Shown piece after piece: positions 45,830-59,848 of a stretch of DNA of 60,651 bases (positions within the stretch are counted from its first letter, which is position 1; every line of letters begins with the position of its first letter). Source of the DNA: Laetiporus sulphureus 93-53 (lineage: Eukaryota; Basidiomycota; Agaricomycetes; Polyporales; Laetiporaceae); the NCBI RefSeq assembly GCF_001632365.1, contig NW_024468595.1:14202-74852 (forward strand). The letters run 5' to 3'. A model generated the notes under the pieces. It was not told the DNA's origin, made no database searches, and saw only the letters and a list, made by a program, of their open reading frames with translations. Position numbers and translations under genes: made by a program.

Positions 45830-46274
45830 CTACGGCTTGTTCAAGGTAAAGAAGCTCACACTTCATCCAGGACCACATTCGTTGGAACTGATCTTGTGTA
45901 TTATTTCAATGTAGTTGAAGAGACCGCGGCGCTGATCTATATAAGTACTATCCGCAAGCTCACGCTATCTTTTTGCTTTCTCTCGTTTTTGGGACAATAT
46001 AGCTGCCGATCATTGTATTGATACAGGTCGCACTACATATAGCTTCACGATGTATTCATACCATCGCATCATCATGCTTTCGGACATAGCAGTGCTTTTG
46101 GTGGATTAGCAGAGGCTCGACCGCCTAAATGCCATTGGGTGTTGGTGGCTTGATCCGCTTGACATTTCCTTTTCCGGTGCGCCGTATTGGCGAGGCGTGA
46201 CTCAAAGTTGAGCCGTATTCCTTCTTGCTCCGTCACCACATCGACCTATCGCGAAATATCCTCTGCACATTGAA
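45830..46274. promoter_or_regulatory. Intergenic region and probable OAT promoter
   Basis: This holds the 3' end of the DHHC gene and the upstream region of ornithine aminotransferase. TATATAAG at 45939-45946 is a good TATA match but lies about 330 bp from the ATG, so the leader would be long or contain an intron. Confidence 0.35.
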
Positions 46275-48773
<2,499 letters not shown>

Positions 48774-50317
48774 GGAGGCGTGTTCTCCTAGGGCCTACGA
48801 GATGTTCCCGCACATGACCACGCATAGCACAGCACTCATCTCTGTATTTGTAGCTTCTCAAGTCTTAATCATTGTAACCACTCATCGTAGGAATTGACTA
48901 TCGTCCAAGCACATGACGGGTTCTCATGGTGGTCCTTGTATGAATCAGAAATGAAGAAATGCGGACCAAGGACTGTCTTCTATTAGCGTCAAACGGTAAC
49001 GTATTCGAAAAAAAAACCCCCGCCACGTCGCGCAGTCGAACGTGACCAGTCTCCGATTTGGAGTGCATGAGCAGTATCCGAATGTGTCGATATCGTGCAT
49101 AGTTGCGACAGTCATGTTGAGTGCTTTTCTAGGCGGCTCTAAGCTGGTCCAATCGATCCGCTGTGGTATGTTTGTCGGCATGATGTTATTCATGGATCTC
49201 GTCTTGTTAAGTGCGTGTGAAAACTAGTACACGACCGTAAGAGAACCATGTAATTAATACTCGACTAAAATTTCAACGCTGCGAACGAACCAGCAGAAGT
49301 GTAATAGTAAGCGTACTTACGATAAGCCTTTTGATCTGATGCAGTCACCCATTTTAATCAATGGAAGTGAGGCAAATAACCGCCTTACAGAAATCCCACC
49401 TGCCCGTCCCTCTGTTCGGAGTCAGCTCGACAGCAAGGTTCACTATCTCCCGGGTAAAACGTAATGCGTTGACTGTCCCCAGATGCCCCTGCGGCTCCGT
49501 CATTTGTCCTGAGATTGGCGTAATCGCCGACTGCGTGAACGCTATCGCAACGATAATAGCCTGCAGGAAGCACGGTCGCCGTCCATAAATAGCATTAGGT
49601 ATACTACGTATCGGTTGCGAACAACAGTGCATTGGAATGTACGGGAAAGTATTCATTTCTCGCTGCGGCATTGGCTCTGATGAGAATCTGGACTGCAGAA
49701 GTTAGAACCATCCAGCGCGCAGTATTAGGGTGTCGACGGTTTTTTCAAAAGCACTGCGACCAATGAATGACTTGACAAAGCACACTGCAAGTGTCCAACC
49801 TCCAATCGGATACTGTTTTCGCGCTGAAGGGTCAGCGAGACTCAAGAATTGATATTCCCTTTTGTACACTGGGAGATCGGGTACTAAGAACTTAAGGTGG
49901 CACACATATGTATGACGGCTTCAGACATGCAGCTGTTGGTCGCTTCAATTGGTCCTCGTCACGATTGGTCCTTATAGGATCGTGGCCAGCATACCAGATA
50001 CGGTACTCTGTCGCTGGGGAGGCGTCTGGATACCATCAAATCTATACTGCTCCTTGCTTGTCAGGCCGAAATGTGATGAATGAATTGTTCCATTCCTCCT
50101 TCCAGCGTTCACTAGCCTGTGCTGAACTACCGCATGGTATTGCGTGCCACTGCTTCATATGTGTGCGATAGTACGGGACATCGTAATTCATCAGCTCGTC
50201 CCTGACAATTATTCTCCGACGAGGATTCATATAAGAGAGGCAGCCTGAACCACTTGGACGCATTTCTTCATCGCAAACAGCATCCAAGGTTCAGCCTTCT
50301 ACTATCCTCACTTTGAA
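48774..50317. other. Gene-poor region with protein-like minus-strand fragments
   Basis: No complete gene could be assembled. On the minus strand, 49385-49905 contains protein-like pieces (for example KSFIGRSAFEKTVDTLIL and an acidic DGAAGASGDSQRITFYPGD) ending at a usable GTGGGA donor. They could be remnants of a multi-pass membrane protein gene. Nothing else is supported. Confidence 0.3.
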
Positions 50318-51416
50318 ATGTCTCGACAGAATGTGAGTGGCCGAGTACTTGCCTGCATGCGTCCTCTCATGCCCGGGATGTAGAAAAGCGACAATCAGGA
50401 TCGAAGCTCCTATTCCAACGAAAATGCCCATTCGGACCGAGAAGACATTGACTACCAGAGGGTTCCTCGGAGGACGCCTATGGCTTGTCAATTCTGCAGA
50501 GGTGATGCCATTGTTGCACGTATGGATCCTTTGCTGACCGATTCCTCGCTATGAACGGCGGCTTTCAGCACGCAAGCTGAAATGCGATGGGCGACAGACG
50601 TGCGCAAATTGCATTCGTCGGGGACTCATCTGCAGCTACGTACCAGTGTACGTGCACATACGTCTGGCAACCGTGAACGAGCCCTAACAGCAAGTGTGAA
50701 ATGCAGGTCAGCGCAGAAGTAGCTGGAGATGTTCGTGGAGACTACCTTCAATTTTCGCATCACGTAACTCCTAGATTACCTAGTTGCTACCTGTACTTGA
50801 CATGACGCACTTCAAGCAATCTGCCACCACAGTAGCTACCGAGCCTGTCTGAATCAATTTCGGGTCATTGATGATGCACGATGGTGTGAGCCCTGATCAT
50901 TCCCTCCGAGGATTCTCAGTCCGAATACTTGAAAATGCGGGAGTCTCTGTGTATGACTGGTGTGCCGAGGACACAGGCGTCCATCCGTAATCGCAGCGCC
51001 ATCGGAGAACAACACTGCGCAGATTAGTCAAAGTGGTACGATTACGTGACCAACCAGCCTCCAGGGTAGCATTCACAAAAAACTTCTACCTGGCCGCGAA
51101 CCTGACTTCGGTGATCAACTCGGCGAAAGAAGGCATCACCTGAGGAAGTGACGGAACGCGCAGTGTCATAAATGGGGCAGAGTGGGAGAAAGAGCGGAGA
51201 AACACACGGGAAATTGTGAGCCGCGATAGTTAGCACCCATGTTTAGCATTGTGTGAGCACCTTTAGACGCGGTTTCCACTATTTGCAAACGAAGGACGCT
51301 GAGCTTGCACTCTGTTTCAGGGTCGGAACGCTAGTCTGTTCTCACCTGTAGTATCTCGCGCTCTACCTGCGCCAGAAGCGCCCGAGGTCAAGTCACCGAA
51401 GCGCGGCAGGACATGA
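50318..51416 (+). CDS. Zn2Cys6 transcription factor, possibly decayed
   Basis: Splicing three short exons reveals a full fungal binuclear zinc cluster. Exon 1 is 50318-50332 (MSRQN). Exon 2 is 50384-50501, ending PRRTPMACQFCR. Exon 3 is 50569-50645, giving ARKLKCDGRQTCANCIRRG, then LICSYVP. All six cysteines have family spacing. Introns are 51, 67 and 61 nt. After a further splice to 50707 the frame reads VSAEVAGDVRGDYLQ but hits a stop near 50800. The next 500 nt are closed in all plus-strand frames. At 51321-51416 a coding-looking exon follows a TTTCAG acceptor (LFSPVVSRALPAPEAPEVKS, then PKRGRT and TGA). The DNA-binding part is secure. Whether a functional protein is made is not; it may be short, have a long intron, or be a pseudogene. 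Confidence 0.55.
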
Positions 51417-51479
51417 GGCCGTAGGCTACTCGTCTCTGCCCTGAGCTGCTGCAGCTTTCCTGCATTTGTAAGGGTTTAG

Positions 51480-52229
51480 GGCGAAGCGAATTTCAATTCC
51501 TCGGGGGATTCATCGCATTGGAAATCGTTACCATGATGGTGGGGACTCGTCGTGCAACCAAGAGGACTTAATGAAAGCAAGTGGTTGTGGTCCAAGGAGC
51601 GAGGTATGAGCTGAAGACAGCGGGTGACAAATTACCCTTGCGTCATCGCTGGCACCGTCATAGCGGAACAGGCGAATGTCCGTGGCAATACGCTTCCTCC
51701 CATCCATCATGGCAACATCGAAGTCTGTCCGGTACGGAAATTCGTACCACTGACGTTCAACGAAAGTATCATGGGCCGCACCCCGCGGGATTCGGATGAA
51801 GTAACGGGCTTGTCTTGGCTTCATAAAGCCCAAGGGCCCACACAGGCGAATTTCAAGCATTTCGGATCCTCTCAAGGACGCGTCCTACTGGACGCTCCGA
51901 GTTTCGTGGCAATGCTCACTACTACCACAGGCAATCAGTCAGCCTTCGAAGATAACACCGTGAGTATGAGTACGAGGGACTTCGTACCCCTGCGCCCGAC
52001 ACCAGAGAAGACTCTGTAACTTGCCGGACGATATGAACTTCGCGAAGGTGCCCCGCGTGTGCCTTCATTTTCCGATGCTCAAATGAACTCACCGGACACA
52101 AATCCTCGCCTCATGGTTAATGCGCTTACACAATCCCGAGTTCATACGCTCCACGACCACAGTACAATCTCCACAATCGTGAGTCCGTCTGGGGGCAATC
52201 CGCACCAAGCCAAGAAGTCTGCGTAACAG
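51480..52229 (+). CDS. Coding-looking fragments, unresolved gene
   Basis: Three stretches look protein-coding. About 51487-51584 reads HDGGDSSCNQEDLMKASG and ends at a GTATGA donor. About 51627-51959 contains EVCPVRKFVPLTFNESIMG, TPRDSDEVTGLSWL and NQSAFEDNT, ending at a strong GTGAGTATG donor. About 52050-52229 contains RVPSFSDAQMNSPDTNPRL and HQAKKSA before TAA. The frames of the pieces do not all agree with the splice phases I could find. It may be the downstream part of the Zn2Cys6 gene, a separate gene, or a pseudogene. The stretch 52230-52582 shows nothing further. Confidence 0.3.
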
Positions 52230-52582
52230 CCTGAACATGAGGAAAGTAGTGCCCTACGTTCACAGAGTTGGCGATGTCGACGTCTATAGCCGAGAGCAGT
52301 GAGACATGACGGGTATAGCATCATATTCGTGAGCGCACGTCAAGCTGCGAATTCGAAAAAAAGACCGTGAAATAGGCGGATTCGCCAAAGCCACCAAGTC
52401 CATCTTGACACATAAATAAGTTACCAACCGTTTGCCGCAAGGCCAGCATCCAGGCTGAACGGCCCAACCCAGCTCCTCCATTTGCCAATCAGGTACCCCA
52501 GCTGACGAAGAGAGCGCGAGAGACGCACGCACACAGGAGAAGCCTGTGGTGCGTCGCGATCGAAGCTTCACAACAGTACCCG

Positions 52583-54625
52583 TCATTGACTTCTACCGCT
52601 TCTATACGACGCAGAGCTCCCGCTCCCCGATCCTCTCGAATTCAAACGCATCTCCTCCCCATCTCTCCGCTGCTCGGCACCGTCCTCCTGTACATCCTCA
52701 GGAGGATACGCGAGCGCCAGCGCAGCATCAAGGCTGTTCGCGCGACTCCGCGTCGACGGCGTGCTCGTCCCATTCTCGCTCATACTCAGGTTATTCGACC
52801 GGGTCGACGGGCGCGAAATATGGTGCGGTCCCGGCGACGCGCGATGCATGCTCGAGCCCGCGAGACTCATGAGTTCGCGTGAGCCGAGCGACTCGATCGT
52901 CGGCATCCGATGCACCGTGCGGCCAAAGACGGGTACGTAGTCGTCGTCAAGATCGCAAGGAAACTGTGCGCTGGAGGTGGAGTCCAGGGAGGGTAGGTAT
53001 GCGGGGTAATAGCGTGGCCGGTCGTGCTGCGTGAGGGCCATACCTTCTTCAGTCTCGCGTGATAACACATCGACCAGGTTGCGGAAACGGTCGGCGAAGG
53101 CAGTGAGGTCATGGTCGGGAAACGTCGCAGGGGGTACATGGTCATCGTCTTGCATGTCCAGAGCAGTGGAAGGCGAGGAGTGGCTGTAAGCTCCTGGGAG
53201 TCTTCGGACTTGCTGGCCATACCGGTCGAACTCATCCGGTAGTGAATAGCAGCCTTCAGACGATGACGTCGCGTCATCATGATCACCCTCCACGGAGCTC
53301 ACCGCGGCTGAACCAGGCTCCTTCTCTTCTCGAGCCGAAGGCAGCTGATACACCTCCCTCGCCTTGCTATTCAGAAAATTCTGAGACGCAACTCGCGCCT
53401 TTGAGCTGCGCAAGGGACGGTGTTCTGCGGCACTGGAGAAGCTCTCCGCCGTCATATGGCCCTCCGAGGTGCTCATCGACGGCTGCCGACCAACGTGCTC
53501 CATCAACGCCGGCGACAACGGCGAGGAGACACTCGACATCACCGGTGGGCGCAGATCCCCAGCCGACGCGGACGCGCTCGCGATGAAAGGCTGGGATGCG
53601 CCCGACTGCGAACGCGAATGCCGCCTGCGACGCGAAGGTTGCCGGGTGACGTCATATTGGTAGGAAGCCAGATGGTACGCAGCCTGGGAAAATGAAAATG
53701 GGTCAGGAACTCGGCAACGTAGCAACGGAGAAGTGAGAAGCGCACCACGAACGCGGCCGTAAGCGCGACGCGCACCGCTGCGCCAGCGACCCAGTATTGC
53801 CAGGCGGGCGAGGACGCACATCGTTTGCCGAGGCCGGACCACACCACGTCAATGTCCCAATGGCAACGGCCCACGAGCGTGTAGTTGCTGTTGGCAGAAT
53901 GTCGCCAAAGGGAGGTGAGGACGAGGTTTACGATGGCGGGTGCGAGCAGCAAGGTCGAGGAGGCGTAGTTGAGCACGGTCTGCAAGACGACGTGTGGCGC
54001 GTCGATACGATATATCCGGCCAAGTCGAGGAGCGAACACGGAGATCACGAGGGAGAGGATAAGCAGAGTGAGCGACAGTGCAGTGCTCGAACCGAGGGCG
54101 AGCGTGATTATTTGTCTCTTGCGATATTTGTACGTGGCGAATGCAAGGAAGTAACGAACGGTGTTGTACGTAGCCCATCCAGCTGCATATCGTTTGTCAG
54201 AACGAGCGAGCATGTTGAGAATTCTGGCACATACCAATAATCGTTAGTAGTATTCGCTTCGTCCATCTCAGTCTCCGCAATTTCCTGCGGATTCTCCGCT
54301 CCCAGCGGCTCCTGCGCTCGATGGGCGTAGCCGGATCACCGTCTAATTGCAACGCAGTCTCCGCAGGACTGCTGGGCAGGCTCGGATGTCGTGGCTGTCG
54401 CGCGAGCAGGTCCAAGTACGCAGGCGAGTCAACATCTTGTGCGTGCAGGAGAGGCGAGGTGGGATGTGAGCGGTCAGAGTGGGACGCGGTGTGGAGGGTG
54501 GCCGTAGAAATTGAAGACAAACGTGGGTCGTAAGAGGAGCGCGCGCTGAGGGGGGCGGAGGCTAGAAGAGGCGGCACGGCCGGCTCTGGAGCAAACAGAG
54601 CTTGATGAAGATACAGCGCTGCCAT
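52583..54625 (-). CDS. Unnamed multi-pass membrane protein with long disordered tail
   Basis: Three exons (54235-54625, 53746-54182, 52583-53683; introns 52 and 62 nt) close in frame to 642 aa from ATG 54623-54625. Residues about 1-115 are Ser/Pro-rich, followed by a very basic stretch (RRSRWERRIRRKLRRLRWTK). About four membrane segments follow: ILLTIIAGWATYNTVRYF, ITLALGSSTALSLTLLILSL, VVLQTVLNYASSTLLLAPAI, and WQYWVAGAAVRVALTAAFV. A loop with CHWDIDVVWSGLGKRC looks constrained. The last 350 residues are Ser/Arg/Asp-rich, probably cytosolic and phosphorylated. I do not recognise the family; a similar arrangement exists, from recall, in unnamed agaricomycete proteins. No transporter or channel motif is evident. 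Confidence 0.72.
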
Positions 54626-55742
54626 AGCGATGCTGGTCACAAATACCGGACCAGAGCGAGCTGATGCAGTCAATCAACTCGGGGCGATTGAAAGGCCACC
54701 CTCCCGGTCATGTATTGGCAGATTGAAAGAGACAGGATGACGGGGGCGGGAAAGACTTCCGCTGTGCTTGGATGTCCTGGCGGGCCTGTAGACGCCCACG
54801 GTGAAGGAGACAGGCACGTCCGCGAGGCCGCGAGAAGCGATGCCTGTAGTGAGGGGCAAACGCGAAGACGTAACGCACGCATATCGGTCAACGGAGACGG
54901 CAATTATGGAAGCGATGGGAGCGGCAGCTCATGTACGCAAAGTTCAGCCTGAGGAAGCGAGTCAAGGCGGCGATGAAGCTGTGGGCGGGGAGCGCTACGG
55001 CGACATCGTTACCTTCTGCCGTGGTCCTACTTTAGGGTTGACTTTAGCGCGGGAAGCGTAGACAGCCGTATTCCGCAGGTGTGCAAAGTTGCGATCGTTG
55101 TTGGCATTTGCACGATTCAATAGGATCACAATGTCAAGCTATTCTACTTCACGTGACCGCGTTTCGCGTTCAAAATGTTTTGGGTTCGTCGTGCGCTACT
55201 CCGACATCGGTTTGCGGCATCGTTTCTCCCAGCCAATAACAGCCGGCAACTATCAGCCAATGCCCTTGACATTAGAATGGGCTTGGCGAAGGCCCATGCA
55301 CTCAGTTGTGAATGATCAATTAATCACAGCTCAACTCATGAGTCACACCATTATGATGCCCCATAGCCTTCATGTTCCTGCAGCTGTCTCTTGTAGTTAG
55401 TACAGAAGAGGCACATTGAGGAGGTGCAGAGACCGCGAAAGAAGGAGGCGGGAAGGAAGAGGAGGCAGGAACTTTCACACTTCTCAACATCAAACAAGAG
55501 AAAGATATAGCTTGCCACCGCAGCTTGACTCGTCTCCCATTCTCTTTGCATAAACTCTGTTTAGTAGACACCCGGCCGCATCGATAGTGTGCGAGAACCA
55601 CGCCATCGACCTGACAATCGTGACACAGGGAAGATACAGATATAAGTTTGTACAACGTATGCAAGTCAGATTGTCACATAGATCAGCGTTGATCCTAGTG
55701 TGTTCATCAAAAGTTGCGGTCTCCTGGATCGACTTATCGGCA
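54626..55742. other. Intergenic region between two membrane-protein genes
   Basis: No gene is supported. Two CCAAT boxes lie 24 bp apart at 55233 and 55257. The part nearest 54626 is presumably the promoter of the 642-aa membrane protein. Confidence 0.45.
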
Positions 55743-57261
55743 CTACGACAACGCACCCCACAAGCCCAGACCTGCGAACACACTTCCCAGCCCGAGCAGC
55801 AAGCCGATGTAGGCAGTGGTGTGAACTCCGATGCGAGGGAGGACGAGTGGGGAATGGAGGAGAGCGAGGAAAAGAAGTAAAATGTAGATGAGAGGAAATG
55901 TGATGGCGAAAGCGCGGTGAGAGTAGATCGGCGGTAGACCGATGTCGGAAAATGCAAGCGGCGAGCAGAGGTAAGCCCACGCAAGAATGAGCGTAAGGCC
56001 GAGAGAGAGGACGAGCGAGTCGATGCGTTGTAGCGAGGAAACAAACACTGGGATGTCCTGCCGTGCGGCTTTAGCATCTCGCCCAGCAGAACAGTAACGG
56101 TCAAACATACAATCGGTGCAATGCCGTATATCTCCTCCAGCTCCTCCCTGTCCTTCAAGCGCACGAGCTCCTCCAAGTCCTTGTCCACAGCCAGCCTGAG
56201 CGCGTCTTCAACACTCTCTGAATGTCCATTCGCAGGCTTCTGCATGCCATTTTCGCCATCTTGGGCAGGGCGTGGGCTCAGAGCAACGACTTCCCCTGGC
56301 GACGCACGGCTCTTCCTCCCTGCGCTCTCCGAAGCGCCGCTTGCCCTGCCAAGCAACAGCTCACGCACCCTCTCCTCCGGCACCATGACATCGCGATAGA
56401 GAGCAAGCTGCTCGTATCCCTGCGCCGTGCCCACCGCAACGTCCGCCAGCGCCCACCCGAGCGCAACCCACCACACGCGCGCGAACGCAGCGTCGTGCCA
56501 CGTCGGCAGAGGGTACTGCATTTCGTGCCGGACGCGCAGCACGGGCAGCGCGGCAAGCCGGAGCACTGTGCTCAGGAGGACATGCACGATGTTGAACAGC
56601 AGCGTGTGCGCGAGCGAGGAAGGCAGGAGGTACGAGGCGAGGCTGAAGAGCGGCAGGCGCAGCTGGTGCGAGAGCGACCAGAGGGCGGCGCCGGTGAGCA
56701 CTTCGGGGAGAGGGAAGGGAGCGGAGCGTGTGTAGAGGGGTGGGTCGGATTCGAGGTGCTTCCACAGAAGTGGCGGAAGGAGAGCGAGCAGCAGTAGGAC
56801 TAGCAAGGAGCTCAGCGGTACGAGGGTATAGAGCGCGACCTTTCTCTTGTAGGATCCTATACGGAGATGAGAGACGACCTGCGTGGTCAACGAGCACACA
56901 ACGCACCGATGTAAAAGCCTCTCTCCCGCAGATCCCACTCCTCTTCTTCCGCCTCATCGAGCACCTCCTCGTCTACCGAATCACCCTCCTCCGGCACTCT
57001 GCCCAGCAGGCTATCTCTTCTGTACTGTTCAGGGCTGCTGTGGATATTTGAGCTTCCCTGCGTCGCCCCATAGCTGTGCGTCGACACCGGCGCAGCGGAA
57101 CCAGATGACTGCTTCGGCTGTATGTTCTCTGTCAGGAGGGGTCTTCGCGCTCTCTCTTCGTCCGCGGCCATTTCCGTGTCTCGGTTGCTTGCAGATCTCT
57201 TGCCCTTGTTTCGCCTCGACAGGGAAGCCGTTGCAGCAGCAATGACCGTCTTAAAGCCCAT
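55743..57261 (-). CDS. Unnamed seven-span membrane protein
   Basis: Three exons (56907-57261, 56111-56856, 55743-56057; introns 50 and 53 nt) close in frame to 471 aa from ATG 57259-57261. The first 115 residues are soluble, with a basic start (ASLSRRNKGKRSAS) and an acidic end (EEVLDEAEEEEWDLRERG). About seven hydrophobic spans follow. The first is VALYTLVPLSSLLVLLLLAL; others include WVALGWALADVAVGTAQGYE and TAYIGLLLGLGSVFAGLGL. Between the fourth and fifth spans is an acidic cytosolic-type loop with DLEELVRLKDREELEEIYG. I recognise no receptor or transporter signature. It could be an endomembrane protein. It is the second unnamed multi-pass protein in a row on this strand, but the two show no obvious similarity. 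Confidence 0.78.
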
Positions 57262-57840
57262 CAGGGTACGAAGAAAGGAGGGTTAGCTTTAACTGCGGCC
57301 GAAGCTGATGTGGAAGAGGTAAAGGCTCGTCTGCGCCGTCCAGACCGTCATGGCTTGAATGCGAGAATATTGCTACCGTATGTCGTCAACTCTTCCGTTT
57401 CTGATGAGGATACACAGCTGTCGCAAACGAGGGTCATGAGGGTCGGCAGCAGACCGGTCACACGTCGCGAGCTCACGTCTTTTTCGACGGACATTGCGAG
57501 AATGAGGATATGTATCGATGGAACGTGCGTCCAGCCTGCAAGCTGTGCGCACTCTACATTCAGGTGTAATACATGACATTGTAACTATAGTGCGCTGATC
57601 TTCCGGATTGATGGGTTCTAGTCCGGATCTAAAAGCTTGTTGGTCAGATGGGACAGGTCAAAAAAACGATTCGTAAGAAAAGAGGATTCAGCAACTCGAT
57701 GCATTCAACAAGCAACCGTGCCCATCTCCATTTTTGTACACTAGGAGACTTTGGTGTAGGCAGGAGGCGTTCTGTCCGCCCATCGAATAGGAATTTCATC
57801 CGAAACAGCAAGAAACCGCGTGTTGCATGCGAAACGTCAC
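57262..57840. other. Intergenic region
   Basis: This lies upstream of the seven-span protein and downstream of the small cysteine-rich candidate. No further gene, tRNA or repeat is supported. Confidence 0.45.
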
Positions 57841-58212
57841 TCACCACAAACTAGATGCTTCATGCATTAATTTGAAGGTGAATTTCACTGATGGCGAAGA
57901 ACAGTCAGGTTCACGCATGTATAGGAAGAGAAGGAAGAGAATGGTCAGCCAAGGCTGAAACTAGATTAAAATGGTTCCACATAGTGTGTTCGGCGTAGAA
58001 ATTGGTATGAAAAGAATCATCACCCTAAGTACACTGAGAACCATGCTCACCTCAATGCAAGCCCACCAGCCCTGGCAGAAGTAACAGAGAAACGAGATGC
58101 AGAACCGATGCCGACGAGAGGCGAGAGGAACTTTTTGGCACTTAGGGCAACGGCAAACACCGGCGATCTGCGTTGGCGCCCTCAAACCACTGCACTTTTC
58201 AGCCACCGACAT
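57841..58212 (-). CDS. Possible 93-aa cysteine-rich membrane-associated protein
   Basis: Exon 1 (58051-58212) encodes 54 residues with eight cysteines, including CRCPKCQKVPLASRRHRFC and FLCYFCQGWWACIE. A GTGAGC..CTAG intron of 90 nt joins it to exon 2 (57841-57960), which begins FQPWLTILFLLFLYMREPD and ends at TGA. The pattern of CxC, CxxC and CxxC next to a hydrophobic segment suggests a zinc-binding, membrane-apposed domain. I do not recognise the family. The gene is small and rests on one splice and cysteine spacing, so it is a candidate only. Confidence 0.35.
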
Positions 58213-58588
58213 GTCATCCGAGGTCCAATCAACGCGTTTCGGAGATGCAAAAATGCTTATGTAACTCCGAAATTGTGTACTTCACTGTGAGGGTGGTAAT
58301 TTGAAAGATAAGTACTAGCTATGCTATGAGCAAGCCAGTCTTATGCTGTGAATAGCTACACGGTACGTGTGCCTCGCATGACATATAGAATCCGAGTCAT
58401 TGCTCATGTTCATCACGCTTTTATGTATTGTCTATGATTTTATCACATTTTTGGGAGCCTAGGAGCGCGAGTTGCATCATTGTCGCGGTTGCATTGCGGG
58501 GCCAATGATAGTGCCGTGACCGTAACGATTGCGTACAGCGCGGCCGCTCGCTCTCCTACCTTGCGGGCCTCAGATCTTCTTGAATTTC
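58213..58588. other. Divergent intergenic region
   Basis: This is promoter space between the cysteine-rich candidate and the HNH protein gene. It is AT-rich at 58300-58460, with no other feature seen. Confidence 0.45.
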
Positions 58589-59848
58589 ATGATGAATGCA
58601 CCTATTTTCACCAATCTTCACATCCTCCTCAACCAAGAACCAGACGAGTGGCACCTTGCCCTGCAGATTCCTGCCGAGGAGTTGTCTGTCTTCTCCCTTT
58701 GCCCTCCCCGCTGGATGGCCTATCTGGCATTCACAATCACCGGCTGTCGGGGTGTCCTTCTTGGACCTGATCTCACCCCTGTGGACCTCGACGACTCGAC
58801 GTCGATCGATATATCCCAGAATAACAATTACTACTACCGTCACGAAGGCGACCTCTCTCCTGTTGATTTAGCCATCGAGCGGCGTTGCATCTGGGACTCT
58901 TCGTCAGATAGTGGGCGTTGTGGCGATTTTGCGTCCCGCGTCACCGAAAGAGACGGCAACACATGCGTTCTGAGCGGAGGACCTCCTCTCGCGTGTGACG
59001 CTGTCCATCTGATCCGCTTCTCACTCGGAGATGAGGTGCGGCCTCTTTTCACACTGAGGTCCATAGCAAACTGCTTATCACTGTACTGTACAGTACATCA
59101 CTCACCTAACTACCAAGCGAAAAATCGGCAATGACCCTATAATCAAAGAAATTGACGATGTTCGCAATGGGATTCTTGTCAATTGCCTCATTCATCGATA
59201 TCTTGGGAGGAGCGCGGCATTTTTAAAGGTTCGTTCCGACAGTTTATCCTGTCTTTCGTCCGCTATGCTCAACTTTGCACACAGGTTCCAAATCTCTTCC
59301 TGGAAGCACGACACGTGTGTCAGGGCGCCGTCGATCAGGCTTCCTCTCAGTATCACTTCCAAGTTTTTGACAAGACATTGCGTGTCGGCGAATTCAATAA
59401 GATGACCTTGCCCCATAATCGACCTGCACGCCTCCCACAGACGTGCGAAGCGAGGGAGTCAATGCCTACGCACACGGTCCTTGCCATATTGTACGGCTTC
59501 GTCGCATTGAAGACCTGGGGCGTCGATCAGTTCATGACGGCGTTGCAGGAAAGATGGCCTCGCTTCTACTCGGAAGAAGTCCACAGTAGTCGGGATGGTG
59601 GCGCCGAACAGGTGAAGCGGGACATGGAGTTGAGCGAGCAGAAGACGGCACAGCACGCTCAGGAGAGGGCTGACCGGACACATGCGCGCGACAGGATGAT
59701 ATTCGACGCGCTTCTGATGCTGCCCAGCGTTCTGGATCCCGGCAGGGCGCAAAGGATGGAGGAGAGGAGGCGTGAGGCAGAAGAACTTGAAGAGACGGCC
59801 TCTCGTGCGCGGGTTGACGAATGGCTGAAGAATGGACTAGACATGTAG
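58589..59848 (+). CDS. HNH-nuclease-domain protein
   Basis: Three exons (58589-59035, 59094-59228, 59285-59848; introns 58 and 56 nt) close in frame to 381 aa. The HNH_2-type module lies near residues 115-205: FASRVTERDGNTCVLSG, then ACDAVHLIRFSLGDEYI across the first splice, and IKEIDDVRNGILVNCLIHRY with the conserved Asn. The N-terminal 110 residues are specific to the protein. The C-terminal 120 residues form a charged helix (KRDMELSEQKTAQHAQERAD). From recall, HNH_2 proteins of this shape are numerous in Agaricomycetes and of unknown role. The usual Ile-Pro after the catalytic His is Ile-Arg here. There is no linked methylase or mobile-element gene, so a restriction role is not supported. 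Confidence 0.85.

Noticed and set aside
50291..50491. Hydrophobic minus-strand frame (GIFVGIGASILIVAFLHPG)
   Set aside because: It overlaps the exons of the Zn2Cys6 cluster, which is far better supported.
57600..57640. tRNA-like GGGTTCTAG with flanking TCCGGA
   Set aside because: The stems do not pair into a T arm and no acceptor or anticodon arm can be drawn.
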